Positions 52,263 through 63,267 are shown, numbered from the stretch's first letter. The stretch is 64,000 nucleotides of DNA from Verrucomicrobiota bacterium (GCA_025360015.1 JANYCZ010000011.1:124001-188000); one strand, 5' to 3'. Program-made: numbers and translations. Notes: a model not told the origin generated them from the sequence alone.

Positions 52263-52730
52263 CTACTTGCCCGCATTCTCTTTTAGCAATCTTAGCAGCT
52301 CATAGTCCGCGTACTGAATGTCGCTGATTTTCCAAACCCCGTCCTGCTGGGCAAGATGGTAGATGATGCGGGTCTTCTTGTCGAAATTCAAGAAGGTCAC
52401 TAGAACCGTCGTCTTGCCCTCTTCCGCCTTGGATGGATGGATGACGAAATCCTTGATCTCCGTGTCCTGCGCATCGAACAGCGGGTCGCCATCGATCGTG
52501 CCGACTTCACCTCTGGAGTCGATCACGTCTTTCCAGATGAGATCCCCAAGCTCCTTGGTGAAGTAGTGGTCCAACAGACCGCGATCCTTGTCCTGAAAGA
52601 ACGGCGACTTGCCTTGCTTCTCCGCCTTATAGAGCTCGGCGACCAGCGCGTCAGGCGTGACCGCTTTATCAACAGCGTGCAGATTTAAACCAAAGCAGAC
52701 GAACAGCAGGAAGAGAGTCAGTGAGCGCAT
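52263..52730 (-). CDS. Secreted protein of DUF3828-like type
   Basis: This 155-aa exported protein has a signal peptide (MRSLTLFLLFVCFGLNLHA), followed by DALVAELYKAEKQGKSPFF and YFTKELGDLIWKDV. It ends with a domain resembling DUF3828 (TTVLVTFLNFDKKTRIIYHL, GVWKISDIQYADYELLRLL), a group similar to NTF2-like folds. No catalytic role is known. It stands alone, next to the sulfatase gene but with 45 bases between. Confidence 0.65.
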   Translation of the reverse strand: MRSLTLFLLFVCFGLNLHAVDKAVTPDALVAELYKAEKQGKSPFFQDKDRGLLDHYFTKELGDLIWKDVIDSRGEVGTIDGDPLFDAQDTEIKDFVIHPSKAEEGKTTVLVTFLNFDKKTRIIYHLAQQDGVWKISDIQYADYELLRLLKENAGK

Positions 52731-52775
52731 GCTCCTGATATCGCTTCAAACGCACCAAAGTCGAGTCCCGCGTGC

Positions 52776-54317
52776 TCACTCGTCAGCGGCCTTTTTGCCT
52801 TTCTTCCTGGGCGCTTCAGGCAGCGGGACACCCCGCTGGCGGGCCTCCCACTCCGCGTAGCCTTTGTTGGTGCGGTTGCCGAGGTACTTGTAGGTGTCAA
52901 AGATCGCCTCATTGCCGAGCGCACGCGGGTCCTTTTCCTCTTTGAGGATGGACTCCAGCTTCGTCCGCAGCTCCTGCTTCTTCGCAGCGAGCTGCGGGTC
53001 CTTGGCCAAGTTTTTCAGGCATTCGGGATCTTTGGCGATGTCATACAGCTCTTCCTCAGGGCGGTAGTTGAAGGCGAGATCATAGAAGAACCCCTTGTTC
53101 TCAACGATCCAGGATTTCGTGGGGCCGTCGTCGCAGTTGCCGTAGCCGGTTTCGGGATTGCAGGCGGGCCAGCGCTCGGGGTGGTAGTTGTGGCTGTAGA
53201 AAAACTCGGGCGTGCGGATGGCGCGCACGGGATAGCCCCAGTCGTTCGGCCGACCGAGATCGTGGCGCTCCTTGCCGGCGAGCATGATTTTGCGGTCTTC
53301 AATGAAGCCGCTTTTATCACTGCGCAGGATGTTCACAAGGCTGCTGCCGCTCATCTGTTCATGCTTGGGCAATCCGGCAAGTTCGAGATAGGTGGGCGCG
53401 AGATCGCGGACATTGATGAAGTCCTCGACGACACGTCCCGGCTTGATGCCTTTCCCCCAACGCATGGCCAGCGGCAGATGGTAGCCGTCCTCATAAATCT
53501 GCCCCTTCACCCGTGGGAAGGGCATGCCGTGATCCGAGGTGACAATGACCAGCGTGTCCTCCAGCAGGCCGGACTTTTCCAGCAAGTCGAGCGCCTGTCC
53601 GATCTGCTTGTCACCCCACTCAACCTCGATGGCGTAGTCGGCCAGATCACCGCGCACGGTGGCGTTGTCAGGTAGGTAGCCGGGCACCTTTACGTCTTTG
53701 AGGTTCTTGCCCAGGCGAACACCGGAGTCGAGCTCGTAGGCGCGGTGGGGCTCCTTGAATCCCATCCAGAAGCAGAACGGCTGCGACTTGTTACACTGAG
53801 CCAGGAAGGCCCCCAAGTTGAGCGGATAGTCCGTGGTGGTGATGCCCTTCGTCGGAACTGCTTGTTTGAACTCATCGAACGACGGCCCGGCCGGATTGCG
53901 CGTGCGGCCCTCCAGTTTGAATTCGCCCGGACCCCAGCCTTTGCCGGTCAGGCCCACGTCGTAGCCGCTTTTTTCAAGAAGGTCGGGATACACAGCAAAC
54001 TTCGGCGGGAAGATGCCGCCATGACAGACCGCCTCCTCAAGCTGCCAGGAATTGCGCCCGGTGAGCATCGTGGCACGGCAGGGACTGCATTTTGGATTGG
54101 AGGTGAAGGCGTTTTTAAACAGCACGCCTTCCTTCGCCACGCGGTCGAAGTTCGGTGTCTTGACCCAGTCACAGCCGTACGCACCCGCATGCTGCCAGCC
54201 CCAGTCATCAAAGATGATGAAGAGGATGTTCGGGCGTGGCGCGTCCGCAGCCTGGATGCTGCAGGCGAGGGCGAGAGCGGCGAGTACGGCGAGTACGGCG
54301 GACAGGAGACATTTCAT
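52776..54317 (-). CDS. Secreted sulfatase (formylglycine-dependent)
   Basis: This 513-aa exported hydrolase removes sulfate esters, probably from sulfated polysaccharides. The signal peptide is MKCLLSAVLAVLAALALACSIQA. NILFIIFDDWG is the metal site, and CSPCRATMLTGR is the C-x-P-x-R motif whose Cys becomes formylglycine. It has SDHGMPFPRVKGQIYEDGYHLP near 260. C-terminal tail is Lys/Ala-rich. It lies 25 bases from gcvP on the same strand but is probably a separate function. Confidence 0.9.
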   Translation of the reverse strand: MKCLLSAVLAVLAALALACSIQAADAPRPNILFIIFDDWGWQHAGAYGCDWVKTPNFDRVAKEGVLFKNAFTSNPKCSPCRATMLTGRNSWQLEEAVCHGGIFPPKFAVYPDLLEKSGYDVGLTGKGWGPGEFKLEGRTRNPAGPSFDEFKQAVPTKGITTTDYPLNLGAFLAQCNKSQPFCFWMGFKEPHRAYELDSGVRLGKNLKDVKVPGYLPDNATVRGDLADYAIEVEWGDKQIGQALDLLEKSGLLEDTLVIVTSDHGMPFPRVKGQIYEDGYHLPLAMRWGKGIKPGRVVEDFINVRDLAPTYLELAGLPKHEQMSGSSLVNILRSDKSGFIEDRKIMLAGKERHDLGRPNDWGYPVRAIRTPEFFYSHNYHPERWPACNPETGYGNCDDGPTKSWIVENKGFFYDLAFNYRPEEELYDIAKDPECLKNLAKDPQLAAKKQELRTKLESILKEEKDPRALGNEAIFDTYKYLGNRTNKGYAEWEARQRGVPLPEAPRKKGKKAADE

Positions 54318-54342
54318 GCGCGCTGAAACGCATGAGAAATCT

Positions 54343-57171
54343 TCAACTTGCAGCCGCTTCTTCCACGCTCACGCAGGTGCAGATCAGGTGGCGGTCGCCA
54401 TAGACATTGTCGATGCGCGAGACGGGCGGCCAGTATTTGGAGTCCTGCACCCAAGGCAATGGGAAGGCGGCGACCTCACGCGTGTAGGCATGCGGCCACT
54501 CGCTCTTTATCACAAAGGCGGCGGTGTGAGGGGCCTGCTTGAGAGTGTTGTCGGTGGGATGATGCTGGTTGCTCTCCACGCCAATCATCTCTGCATGGAT
54601 GCATTGCATCGCCTCGCAGAAGCGGTCGATCTCGGCCTGGCTCTCGCTCTCCGTAGGCTCGATCATGAGCGTGCCGGCGACTGGCCAGCTCATTGTGGGT
54701 GCGTGATAACCGAAGTCCATGAGGCGCTTTGCCACATCTTCGACGGTTACCTTGTGGAAATGACTGAAGTCGAGGATGCACTCGTGCGCGACGAACCCCT
54801 TGGAGCCTTTGTACAGCGTGGGGAAATTCGCTTCGAGCTTCCTGGCGATGTAGTTGGCGTTGAGGATGGCCATCTTGGTCGCCTCCGCGAGGCGCGGCCC
54901 CATCATGGCGATGTACATCCAGGAGATGGTGCAGATGCTGGCGCTGCCCCAGGGGGCGGAGCAGACCGCGCCCTCACGGCGGTCTGGCCGCCAGGTGTGG
55001 TGACCCGGCAGATGCGGGCGTAGATGCGCGGCCACGGCGATGGGCCCGACGCCTGGGCCGCCGCCGCCATGCGGAATGCAGAAGGTCTTGTGCAGATTCA
55101 GATGGCAGACATCCGCGCCGATGCGCCCCGGGGAGGTCAGCCCGACCTGGGCATTCATGTTGGCACCGTCCATGTACACCTGGCCGCCGTGGTCATGCAC
55201 CAGGCGGCAGATTTCGACGATGGACTCTTCAAACACGCCATGCGTGGAAGGGTAGGTGACCATCAGCGCGGCCACCTTGGTTTGATGCGCCTCCAGCTTC
55301 GCTTTCAAATCATCGACGGCGATGTTGCCTTGCGTGTCACAGGTCACCGGCACCACTTTGAAGCCGCACATCACCGCGCTGGCTGGGTTGGTGCCATGCG
55401 CTGAGGTGGGGATGAGGCAGACATCGCGGTGGTCTTCGCCACGCGCTTCATGGAAGCGTTTGATCGCGAGCAGGCCGGCGTACTCGCCCTGAGATCCCGC
55501 GTTTGGCTGCAGGGACACGGCGTCAAAGCCGGTGCATTCGGCCAGCCATCCTTCGAGGTCGCTGAACATGGTGCGGTAGCCCTCCGTCTGATCCGGAGGG
55601 GCAAAGGGGTGCAGGCCGTTCACCTCCGGCCAGCTCAGCGGCATCATCTCCGCTGCGGCGTTCAGCTTCATCGTGCAGGAGCCGAGCGGAATCATGCTAC
55701 GGTTCAGAGCGATGTCCTTGGACTCCAGACGGTGCAGGTAGCGCATCATCTCGGTCTCGGAGTGATACGAATTGAACACGGGATGCGTCAGAAACGTGGA
55801 CGTGCGGTGATGCTGCGAGGAGCAGTGCAGGGGATGCTTGTCATCCAGCAGGGGCTTCTGCTGTGCCTTGGAAATACCAAAGGCGGTGAGGAGGTTGAGC
55901 AGTTCTTCCTCGCGAATGCGTTCGTCGAGGGCGACGCTGACGGTGGTGGCGTCGATCTTGCGCAGATTGATGCCGTAGATCAAGGCACGCTTGAGCAGGT
56001 CATCGGCGTTCGGCACGCACACGCTGAGCGTGTCAAAGAAGTCGTCGCTCAGCACGTCCAGTCCCGCACGCAGCAACTCGCCTGCCAGCCAGACCGCCGC
56101 GCTATGCACGCGGTGCGCGATGGCCTTGAGCCCTTGCGGCCCATGATACACGGCATACATGGATGCCATCACGGCGAGCAAGACTTGAGCCGTGCAGATG
56201 TTGCTGGTGGCCTTTTCCCGGCGGATGTGCTGCTCACGTGTTTGCAGCGAGAGGCGATACGCCGGCCTGCCGGAGGCATCCTTGGACACACCGATCAAGC
56301 GGCCCGGCAGACGGCGCTTCAGCGCATCTTTGACGGCCATGAATGCGGCATGAGGCCCGCCAAAACCTAGCGGCACGCCGAAGCGCTGGCTGTTGCCGAC
56401 GCAGATGTCCGCGCCGAATTCACCCGGTGGCCGCAGCACGGTGAGAGACAGCAGATCGGCGCTGACGATGAGCAATGCCCCGGCCTCATGGGTCTCGGCC
56501 GCCAGTTCGGTAAAATCATGAATCATGCCCTGCGTGTCCGGATACTGTACGAGCACGGCGGCCAGCCCCTTGGTGCCGTCATGCTTCCATTTCAGGACGT
56601 CCCCGACCTCCACGCGAATGCCCAACGCGTCCATGCGTGTGCGCACCACCTCAATGTTGTGCGGATGGCACTGGTCTGAGATAAAGACGCGCGAGGCACC
56701 GGCCACCTGTGCCACGGCCAGGCCCAGAGCCTCGGCGCAGGCGGTGCCTTCATCGAGCAGCGAGGCATTCGCGACATCCAGCGCCGTGAGGTCGCGGATC
56801 ATCGTTTGAAAATTGATCAGCGCCTCAAGACGGCCCTGTGCGATCTCGGCCTGATACGGCGTGTAAGCCGTGTACCAGCCGGGGTTTTCGAGGATGTTCC
56901 GCTGGATGACCGGCGGCGTGAAGGTGTCATGGTAGCCGAGCCCGATGAAGGAACGCATGACCTTGTTGAGCCCCATGATCTGCCGCATGCGGCGCAGGGC
57001 CTGCTCCTCGCTCAACGGCGGTGCCAGATTGAGCGGCTCGCGTACGCGAATGCCTTCGGGGACCACTTGATCGATAAGCGCATCGAGCGTTTTGAAACCG
57101 AGCGTTTGCAGCATGCTCTCCACCTCGGCGGAGGAGGGACCAATGTGACGGCGGGAAAAATTTGTGGGCAT
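54343..57171 (-). CDS. gcvP: Glycine dehydrogenase (decarboxylating), single-chain P-protein
   Basis: It decarboxylates glycine using PLP and passes the aminomethyl group to the lipoyl arm of GcvH. The 942-aa length is that of the single-chain (E. coli-type) form. [17 protein letters not shown] is the usual start. The PLP Lys lies in [19 protein letters not shown]. Early block [25 protein letters not shown] is strongly conserved. It is last in gcvT-gcvH-(beta-hydroxylase)-gcvP and ends 25 bases before the sulfatase start region. Confidence 0.97.
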   Translation of the reverse strand: MPTNFSRRHIGPSSAEVESMLQTLGFKTLDALIDQVVPEGIRVREPLNLAPPLSEEQALRRMRQIMGLNKVMRSFIGLGYHDTFTPPVIQRNILENPGWYTAYTPYQAEIAQGRLEALINFQTMIRDLTALDVANASLLDEGTACAEALGLAVAQVAGASRVFISDQCHPHNIEVVRTRMDALGIRVEVGDVLKWKHDGTKGLAAVLVQYPDTQGMIHDFTELAAETHEAGALLIVSADLLSLTVLRPPGEFGADICVGNSQRFGVPLGFGGPHAAFMAVKDALKRRLPGRLIGVSKDASGRPAYRLSLQTREQHIRREKATSNICTAQVLLAVMASMYAVYHGPQGLKAIAHRVHSAAVWLAGELLRAGLDVLSDDFFDTLSVCVPNADDLLKRALIYGINLRKIDATTVSVALDERIREEELLNLLTAFGISKAQQKPLLDDKHPLHCSSQHHRTSTFLTHPVFNSYHSETEMMRYLHRLESKDIALNRSMIPLGSCTMKLNAAAEMMPLSWPEVNGLHPFAPPDQTEGYRTMFSDLEGWLAECTGFDAVSLQPNAGSQGEYAGLLAIKRFHEARGEDHRDVCLIPTSAHGTNPASAVMCGFKVVPVTCDTQGNIAVDDLKAKLEAHQTKVAALMVTYPSTHGVFEESIVEICRLVHDHGGQVYMDGANMNAQVGLTSPGRIGADVCHLNLHKTFCIPHGGGGPGVGPIAVAAHLRPHLPGHHTWRPDRREGAVCSAPWGSASICTISWMYIAMMGPRLAEATKMAILNANYIARKLEANFPTLYKGSKGFVAHECILDFSHFHKVTVEDVAKRLMDFGYHAPTMSWPVAGTLMIEPTESESQAEIDRFCEAMQCIHAEMIGVESNQHHPTDNTLKQAPHTAAFVIKSEWPHAYTREVAAFPLPWVQDSKYWPPVSRIDNVYGDRHLICTCVSVEEAAAS

Positions 57172-57224
57172 CGAAATCGTGGCGGTTTTGGGAGGCCGCC
57201 ACGGTACCTAGCCGGGGGCCGGTG

Positions 57225-58049
57225 TCACTTGCCAAACAGGGCCCAGAATTTTTTCTCGGAGGCTGTCTGCTTGCCTTTAGCCTCCCGTAGAAAGGGGGCC
57301 AGCGACGCCAGATTGATGATCCAGTGATTGATGAAATTAAACGGTTTGCGCAGAGGGCGCTCGAAATCCACAAACAGCACCACGCGGTAGCCGTCGGTAT
57401 CATTCCAGACTTCATGATTGTAAGTATCATCAAAGATAATCGCGCTGCCCTCCTGCCAGGAATAGACCTGATCGGCGATGCGGATGCGGCACTGGTGGCG
57501 GGGTTCCGGCACCATCAGTCCGAGATGCATGCGCAGCACACCTGCGAAGGGGCCGCGGTGCTCGGGGATGTGCTTGTTCGGCGAAAGGATGGAGAAGAAG
57601 CCGGTGGTGCAGCCGGGGATCTTGGCGAGCACCTTCATGGTTTCCGGGCAGTGGCGGGCATTTTCCTCGCAGTCCATGCCGACTCCTTTGAGGAAGAAGG
57701 TCTTCCATTGGTCGTCGCCCTGGATCATGCCGACCTCCTTCACGATGTCCTGAAAGCTGGGCATGGCATCGCGGTATTTCATCACTGAGTCGACTTCAGC
57801 GCGCACCTTCTGCCAGTCGGCTTCGATGTCCTTCGCCCAAGGGAAGTGCCGGGAATCATAGATCGGCGGATCGCCCTGGATGGAGCAATGCGCGATGACC
57901 GTCTCCACGAGGTCCTGCAGACGATTGGTGATACGCTCCGTCCAGCCGCTGGCCGGAAAGGTACGGTGGCGGCGGTGATAAGCGTCAATCGGCTTGAGCT
58001 GAAAGCCAGCCGGAACAGTGGCGATGGAAGAAGATGCTTCGGAAGACAT
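57225..58049 (-). CDS. Aspartyl/asparaginyl beta-hydroxylase-family dioxygenase
   Basis: This is a 274-aa Fe(II)/2-oxoglutarate dioxygenase of the AspH/LpxO group. HIPEHRGPFAGVLRMHLGLMV holds a conserved His, and QEGSAIIFDDTYNHEVWND holds a second His. R near LFVDFERPL is the usual 2-oxoglutarate binder. It may start at a GTG at 58085; the ATG at 58049 looks more natural. It lies between gcvH and gcvP in the gcv operon, which is unusual. The substrate could be a protein, a peptide or a lipid. Confidence 0.82.
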   Translation of the reverse strand: MSSEASSSIATVPAGFQLKPIDAYHRRHRTFPASGWTERITNRLQDLVETVIAHCSIQGDPPIYDSRHFPWAKDIEADWQKVRAEVDSVMKYRDAMPSFQDIVKEVGMIQGDDQWKTFFLKGVGMDCEENARHCPETMKVLAKIPGCTTGFFSILSPNKHIPEHRGPFAGVLRMHLGLMVPEPRHQCRIRIADQVYSWQEGSAIIFDDTYNHEVWNDTDGYRVVLFVDFERPLRKPFNFINHWIINLASLAPFLREAKGKQTASEKKFWALFGK

Positions 58050-58135
58050 GGTTCGAGAGTCCGTGATGGGTAACGAATTTGTCACTCAATGCAGCCGGAA
58101 AAAAGAGCGGAAAAGCACTCAAAATCGCAACCGGC

Positions 58136-58516
58136 TCAGGCGATGTGCCTGCCGTAGGCCTCGGCGTCCATCAGCGCGTCAAACTCTGCCGGATTGGATG
58201 GCTTGATTTTGAAAATCCAGCCGCTGGAATAGGGATCACGATTAAGGAGGCCAGGATCGCTGGTCAGCGCCTCATTGACGGCCACGATTTCACCCGCCAC
58301 CGGAGCGTAGATGTCACTCGCGGCTTTGACGGATTCGATCACGCACACCTGCTGACCAGCAGTGACCTGAGCGCCCACTTTGGGAGGGTCCACAAAGACC
58401 ACGTCCGTGAGTTCCGCCTGCGCATGATCCGTGATGCCAACGGGAGACGGGCTCTGAGTGGGATCGATCCATTCGTGGGATTCACGATAGCGGAGGGGGG
58501 AGGGGACGTTGCTCAT
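58136..58516 (-). CDS. gcvH: Glycine cleavage system H protein
   Basis: This 126-aa lipoyl carrier shuttles the aminomethyl group between GcvP and Gcv[12 protein letters not shown] begins the domain, and the lipoylated Lys lies in [20 protein letters not shown]. It ends [23 protein letters not shown]. The gcvT stop is 19 bases upstream. Confidence 0.96.
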   Translation of the reverse strand: MSNVPSPLRYRESHEWIDPTQSPSPVGITDHAQAELTDVVFVDPPKVGAQVTAGQQVCVIESVKAASDIYAPVAGEIVAVNEALTSDPGLLNRDPYSSGWIFKIKPSNPAEFDALMDAEAYGRHIA

Positions 58517-58534
58517 GAGGGTGTCGGTTGGGGA

Positions 58535-59707
58535 TTAAACGGACGGCTTGCGATAAAAGGGCTTCTTCACCACTTCCGCCGGGAAACGCCGCCCGCGGAT
58601 TTCGATTTCCAGGATGCTGCCGGGCGTGGCGGCGCTCAGAGGAACGTAGGCCATGCCGATGCCGACTCCGAGGCTGGGGGACTGGGTGCCACTGCACACC
58701 TCGCTGATGATCTGACTCTCAAATGCCACGGGGTAATGCGGGCGTGGTGGTGGGGCAGCGCCCGCCATGCGGAAGGCGGCCAGCTTGTCGGGCAATCCGG
58801 CGGCTTTTTGCGCCACCAGCGCCTTGCGGCCGGTGAAGTCGCCTTTGTCGAGATCGACAAAAAAGCCGAGTCCCGCCTGCAGCGGGGTGCGCGCTTCAGA
58901 AAGATCATTGCCATTGAGCGGGTAGCCCATTTCAAGGCGCAGTGTGTCACGGGCACCCAGGCCACAGGGCATGCCACCGGCGGCCTTCACCGCATCCACG
59001 ATCTTGCGGAACCACGCCTCCGCCGTCTCCATGGGCATGAAAAACTCAAAACCTTCCTCGCCAGTGTAGCCGGTGCCGCAGAGCCACATCGGCCCATTGT
59101 CGGTCATGGTGACGAGGATGGTGTTGTGCTCCGGAAAGGATGCGGCATTGCCAAAGACCGCCGCTGCCACCTCGCGCGCCTTGGGGCCCTGGATGGCCAG
59201 GCCGGCGGTGAAATCGCTCGCGTTGGCCATCAGCACCTCATCATCCTTGTTGAGCTGGGTTTCGAGGTGGGCCCAGTCTGCATCAATGCGCGAAGCATTC
59301 ACGACGAGGTAAAATTCACGCTCGCTGGTGCGGTAGGCGATGAGGTCGTCAATCACGCCGCCGAGTCCGTTCAGCAGAAGGGTGTACTGTCCCTGGCCCG
59401 GCTGGAGTTTGGTGATGTTGTTGGTCAGCACCCGGTTGAGAAAGGCCTCGGCACCAGGGCCGCTCACGATGAACTGCCCCATGTGCGAGATGTCGAACAC
59501 GCCGACGCTTTGCCGGACGGCTTTGTGCTCATCGACGATGCCGGTGTACTGCACCGGCATGTCCCAGCCGGCGAAGGGCACCATGCGGGTGCCCATTTCC
59601 ACATGCACGGCGTGGAGAGGAGTACGGCGAAGGGGGGCGGGGTCGGACACGGTGGGGCATGTTGTGAAGCGCGGGCGCTTTGTCAATTTCCCCGGCATTT
59701 TGAGCAA
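58535..59707 (-). CDS. gcvT: Aminomethyltransferase (glycine cleavage T protein)
   Basis: It transfers the methylene group from GcvH to tetrahydrofolate and releases ammonia. RRTPLHAVHVEMGTRMVPFAGWDMPVQY is the domain start. GVFDISHMGQF and later GTGYTGEEGFEFFMP are key blocks. The start is uncertain: the open frame begins at 59707, but a GTG at 59650, just before SDPAPLRRTPL, gives the more usual N-terminus. It is first in the gcv operon and divergent from the M3 peptidase gene. No riboswitch fits the short gap. Confidence 0.95.
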   Translation of the reverse strand: MLKMPGKLTKRPRFTTCPTVSDPAPLRRTPLHAVHVEMGTRMVPFAGWDMPVQYTGIVDEHKAVRQSVGVFDISHMGQFIVSGPGAEAFLNRVLTNNITKLQPGQGQYTLLLNGLGGVIDDLIAYRTSEREFYLVVNASRIDADWAHLETQLNKDDEVLMANASDFTAGLAIQGPKAREVAAAVFGNAASFPEHNTILVTMTDNGPMWLCGTGYTGEEGFEFFMPMETAEAWFRKIVDAVKAAGGMPCGLGARDTLRLEMGYPLNGNDLSEARTPLQAGLGFFVDLDKGDFTGRKALVAQKAAGLPDKLAAFRMAGAAPPPRPHYPVAFESQIISEVCSGTQSPSLGVGIGMAYVPLSAATPGSILEIEIRGRRFPAEVVKKPFYRKPSV

Positions 59708-59798
59708 CGTCTCAACATGGCAATGTCATTTGCAGCCGCCCCGCATCCGCTCCATATTTTCGATCCCCCTTTACGCCCGCCAAAAAAAGCCCCCGATC

Positions 59799-61922
59799 AT
59801 GGCAGCCCCTTTCCTCACCCAGGACTTTCACATCCGCTGGTCCACCCTGACCCCCGAAAACATCGAATCCGACATCCGCGTCGCTCTTGAAAAAGCGCAG
59901 GCGAATCTGGATGCGGTCATCGATCAGGACCGCGGCAAGCTGATGAACTTTGATTCCGTCGTGCTCGGTCTCGACGAATGCACTCGTGAACTGAACGAAG
60001 CCTGGGGGCTGGTGACCCATCTCGATTCGCTGTGCAATTCCCCGGCGCTGCGCGAGGCGCACAACAAGATGCTGTCGGAAGTCAGCTCCTTCTTTGCCAA
60101 GATCCCGCTCAACGAGCATCTCTGGGACCTGTTTGTCACCTACAGCAAGACCGACGATGCCAAGCAGCTCACGCCGGTGCGCAAACGCGCGCTGCAGGAG
60201 GCGATGGAAGGCTTCATCGAGGCAGGCGCGGATCTGCCGCCGGAGAAGAAAAAGCGCGTGGAGGAGATCGAAGCCGAGCTCTCCAAGCACACACAGAAGT
60301 ATTCCGAGAACGTGCTCGATTCCACGAACAAGTGGGAGATGCTCATCGAAGACGTGGATCGTCTTAAAGGGCTGCCGCAGACCGCCATCGACGCTGCCAA
60401 GGCGGATGCACTCGCCAAAAATCTCGGCACGCCTGAGCAGCCGGTCTATCGTTTCACCTTGAAGGCTCCTTCGATGATTCCGGTCATGGAATACCTCGAA
60501 GACGAAGGCATCCGTCGTCAGGTCTGGGAAGGTTCCTGTGGCATCGGCCGCGGAGGAGAGCATGACAATACCGAGCTCGTCTGGAACATTTTGCGCCTGC
60601 GCCATGAGAAGGCGCAGATCATGGGCAAAGCCAACTTCGCCGATCATGTGCTGAATCATCGCATGGCCAAAAACGGCCAGAGCGCGTATCGCTTCATCAC
60701 GGATCTGTACGCGCGGGTGCATGAAGCCTTCCAGCGCGAAACCATCGAGCTGCAGGAATTCCGCGCCGACAACGCCCATCAGACCGTCGATCTCTTCCAG
60801 CCTTGGGAAGTCGCCTTCTGGAGCGAACGGCAGCGCAAGTCGAAGTATGATTTTGATGAAGAGGAACTGCGGCCCTTCTTTCCCATCGACAAGGTGCTCA
60901 ACGGCATGTTCCAACTCGCGGAGAAGGTGTTCGACCTGCGTATCGTCAGCCGTGAAGTCGTTTACGTCGAACCCGGCACGGAGGCCCCGGCCAACGTCAG
61001 CCCTCGGCAAGGCAAGGCAGGCCCTGTGGAGGTTTGGCACCCGGAAGTGAAGTTTTATGAGGTGCGCAATGAGAAGGACGTCCACATCGGTTCCTTCTAC
61101 GCCGACTGGCATCCGCGCGACTCCAAGCGCGGCGGTGCCTGGATGAATTATCTCAGGATGGGAGTGCCGCCCAGTGGTGAGCGTGACCGCCGCCTGCATC
61201 TCGGCCTCATCTGCGGCAACATGACGCCGCCGGTCGATGGCAATGCTGCGCTGCTCACGCACGATGAAGTCACCACCGTCTTCCATGAGTTCGGCCATCT
61301 GCTGCACCAGCTCTGCGGCAACGTGGAAATCCCCTCGCTCAATGGCGTGAGCGTTTACTGGGACTTCGTGGAACTGCCTTCACAGCTCATGGAAAACTTT
61401 TGCTGGGAGCGCGAGAGCCTGGATCTCTTCGCCCGCCATCATGAAACCGGCGAAACGATTCCTCCGCGTCTCTTTAAAAAGATGCTGGCCGCCAAGAACT
61501 ACCGCAGCGCCAGCGACATCATGCGCCAGCTCGCCTTCGGCAAGCTCGACCTCGAACTGCACATGCACCACGCCACAGACGAAGGCGCGGACCTGGACAA
61601 ACTCGCGCGCTCCATTCTCAAAGGCTACATCATGGAACTCAAAACCGAGCAGCCAACGATGGCCCGGCGTTTCGGCCACCTGTTCAGCAGCCCCGTGGGC
61701 TACGCCGCCGGTTACTACAGCTACAAATGGGCCGAGGTGCTGGATGCCGATGCGTTCACCCGCTTCCAGCAGGAAGGCGTGCTGAATCCCGCCGTAGGCC
61801 GCGAGTTCCGCGACGCGATCCTGAGCAAAGGCAACTCCGAAGACCCGGCGAAACTTTTCCAGAACTTCATGGGACGCGATCCTGATGCCATGGCGCTGCT
61901 GGTACGGGCGGGGCTGGCGTAA
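59799..61922 (+). CDS. prlC: M3-family oligopeptidase (oligopeptidase A/PrlC-like)
   Basis: This is a 707-aa cytoplasmic zinc endopeptidase that cleaves short peptides, including cleaved signal peptides. VFHEFGHLLHQL is the HExGH zinc motif, and AALLTHDEVTT precedes it. I start at the ATG at 59799 (MAAPFLTQDFHIRWSTL), because the longer frame upstream overlaps gcvT antisense. Family blocks RMAKNGQSAYRFI and GMFQLAEKVFDL are present. It is divergent from gcvT. Confidence 0.93.
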   Translation: MAAPFLTQDFHIRWSTLTPENIESDIRVALEKAQANLDAVIDQDRGKLMNFDSVVLGLDECTRELNEAWGLVTHLDSLCNSPALREAHNKMLSEVSSFFAKIPLNEHLWDLFVTYSKTDDAKQLTPVRKRALQEAMEGFIEAGADLPPEKKKRVEEIEAELSKHTQKYSENVLDSTNKWEMLIEDVDRLKGLPQTAIDAAKADALAKNLGTPEQPVYRFTLKAPSMIPVMEYLEDEGIRRQVWEGSCGIGRGGEHDNTELVWNILRLRHEKAQIMGKANFADHVLNHRMAKNGQSAYRFITDLYARVHEAFQRETIELQEFRADNAHQTVDLFQPWEVAFWSERQRKSKYDFDEEELRPFFPIDKVLNGMFQLAEKVFDLRIVSREVVYVEPGTEAPANVSPRQGKAGPVEVWHPEVKFYEVRNEKDVHIGSFYADWHPRDSKRGGAWMNYLRMGVPPSGERDRRLHLGLICGNMTPPVDGNAALLTHDEVTTVFHEFGHLLHQLCGNVEIPSLNGVSVYWDFVELPSQLMENFCWERESLDLFARHHETGETIPPRLFKKMLAAKNYRSASDIMRQLAFGKLDLELHMHHATDEGADLDKLARSILKGYIMELKTEQPTMARRFGHLFSSPVGYAAGYYSYKWAEVLDADAFTRFQQEGVLNPAVGREFRDAILSKGNSEDPAKLFQNFMGRDPDAMALLVRAGLA

Positions 61923-62061
61923 AGTGGAACGGGTGTGGCGACAGCCCGCGTTTGCGAGCGTGTGGCGAACACCCGTGGCTCGGTGCCCTCCCCAGAGCCG
62001 GGAGGTTTGGCCAAGGGAGTTTAGGCGTGCTGAAAACCGGAGCCCGCCAAGCAAACCCATT

Positions 62062-63267
62062 TTACTTTTGAGCCACCCGCCCGCGATACGCGACGGCGAA
62101 GAACACGCAGACCGCCGCTGTCAGCGCGGTCTCGCCCCACCAGAAGCGGGGCCAGTTGGTGAGCTTGCCCTCGGTGCATTCCGCATACCACCATCCGCCG
62201 CCGAGATAGCCGAGGAGATTTCCCACGCCGCTCATCAGCATGGCCAGCAACGCCTGCGAGCGCACCCGCCATTTCGGATCAATGCGTTCCTCCAGATAAA
62301 TCTGCGTGGTGATGAAGTAGAGCGTGTAGGCAAAGCCGTGCATGAAGGTGCCCAGCATCACGCTCGGCAGCGTGTTGAACGCATTGAGGGAAAAGCGCAC
62401 CACGCAGATGGCGATGCCTGAAAGAAACACCCACTTCAGCCGCACACGCGCCATGACGCCTGATAGCAGCAGCATGACCAGCACCTCCGTTGTCTGTCCA
62501 AGCGACATCACGGCGGAGATGTTTTGCACGCCGAGATCGTGCAACTGGCGTGAGGTGTACGGATAAAAGGCAGCCAGCGGGATGCAGTACAACGCCGCCG
62601 TGAGGAAAACGACGCGATGGTCGCGATGAATGAGCAGGCCCAGCGCGTCCAGGCCGAGGATCTGTTTCCATGTGCGGTGCTGCACGACCTCACCGGGTGG
62701 GATCATCGGCAGCTTCCAAGTCAGCGTCATCACCACCAGCCATAAACCTGCGGCTGTGACACCGGCCACCAGCGAAGCATCGGCCCGCAAAACAAAACTC
62801 ACAGTCCAGCAGCCGACCATCCAGCCCCCCGTAGCCCAGGCACGCAGCGGGCCAAACTGCACTTTGGCATCGTGCAACTGGGAGAAAACAATGCTGCTGG
62901 TCACGCTCCACGCTGGCAAGGCCACAAGAGCAAGCACCTGAGCACAGGCCAAAACGGCCGCGTCACTCCAACCCCAAGCCAATGAACCGCAGGTAAGGAG
63001 CATGGCGATGCTGGTGGCCGCCGTCAGCCAGCGCAGCAGCAGCACGGGCGAATGCTTTTGATCCGCCAGTGCCCCCACAAACAGCGGCGAGATGAAAGCG
63101 GCGGTCGCAGTCGTGGCAAACACCCATGGCACCAGATTCCCGCGACCGTACGCATTGAAGACATTCGCCAGCGGCACGCTCCACATCCCCATGGGCAACG
63201 CTGTGCAGAAAAACAGCGTCGCCAGCGATTTGCGGCTGGCTTTGGCATCCGTGGCGGGGTTGGACAT
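62062..63267 (-). CDS. MFS transporter of the nucleoside:H+ symporter (NupG) type
   Basis: This 401-aa inner-membrane permease has about 12 hydrophobic helices. The N-terminal [17 protein letters not shown] and [21 protein letters not shown], then [20 protein letters not shown] late, resemble the NupG/XapB branch. I start at the ATG at 63267 ([11 protein letters not shown]), since the upstream extension is hydrophilic and unlikely. Nucleoside transport is a family-based guess; other sugar-like solutes are possible. Confidence 0.82.
   Translation of the reverse strand: MSNPATDAKASRKSLATLFFCTALPMGMWSVPLANVFNAYGRGNLVPWVFATTATAAFISPLFVGALADQKHSPVLLLRWLTAATSIAMLLTCGSLAWGWSDAAVLACAQVLALVALPAWSVTSSIVFSQLHDAKVQFGPLRAWATGGWMVGCWTVSFVLRADASLVAGVTAAGLWLVVMTLTWKLPMIPPGEVVQHRTWKQILGLDALGLLIHRDHRVVFLTAALYCIPLAAFYPYTSRQLHDLGVQNISAVMSLGQTTEVLVMLLLSGVMARVRLKWVFLSGIAICVVRFSLNAFNTLPSVMLGTFMHGFAYTLYFITTQIYLEERIDPKWRVRSQALLAMLMSGVGNLLGYLGGGWWYAECTEGKLTNWPRFWWGETALTAAVCVFFAVAYRGRVAQK

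Noticed and set aside
59708-59798. Search for a glycine riboswitch before gcvT
   Set aside because: The gap to the divergent peptidase gene is under 150 bases even with the later gcvT start, and no tandem aptamer-like pattern was seen.
58079-59890. A 603-codon open frame on the plus strand
   Set aside because: It is antisense to gcvH and gcvT, whose family motifs are exact. GC-rich codon use opens the opposite frame.
59712-61307. A 531-codon open frame on the minus strand
   Set aside because: It is antisense to the M3 oligopeptidase gene, which carries the HEFGH site.
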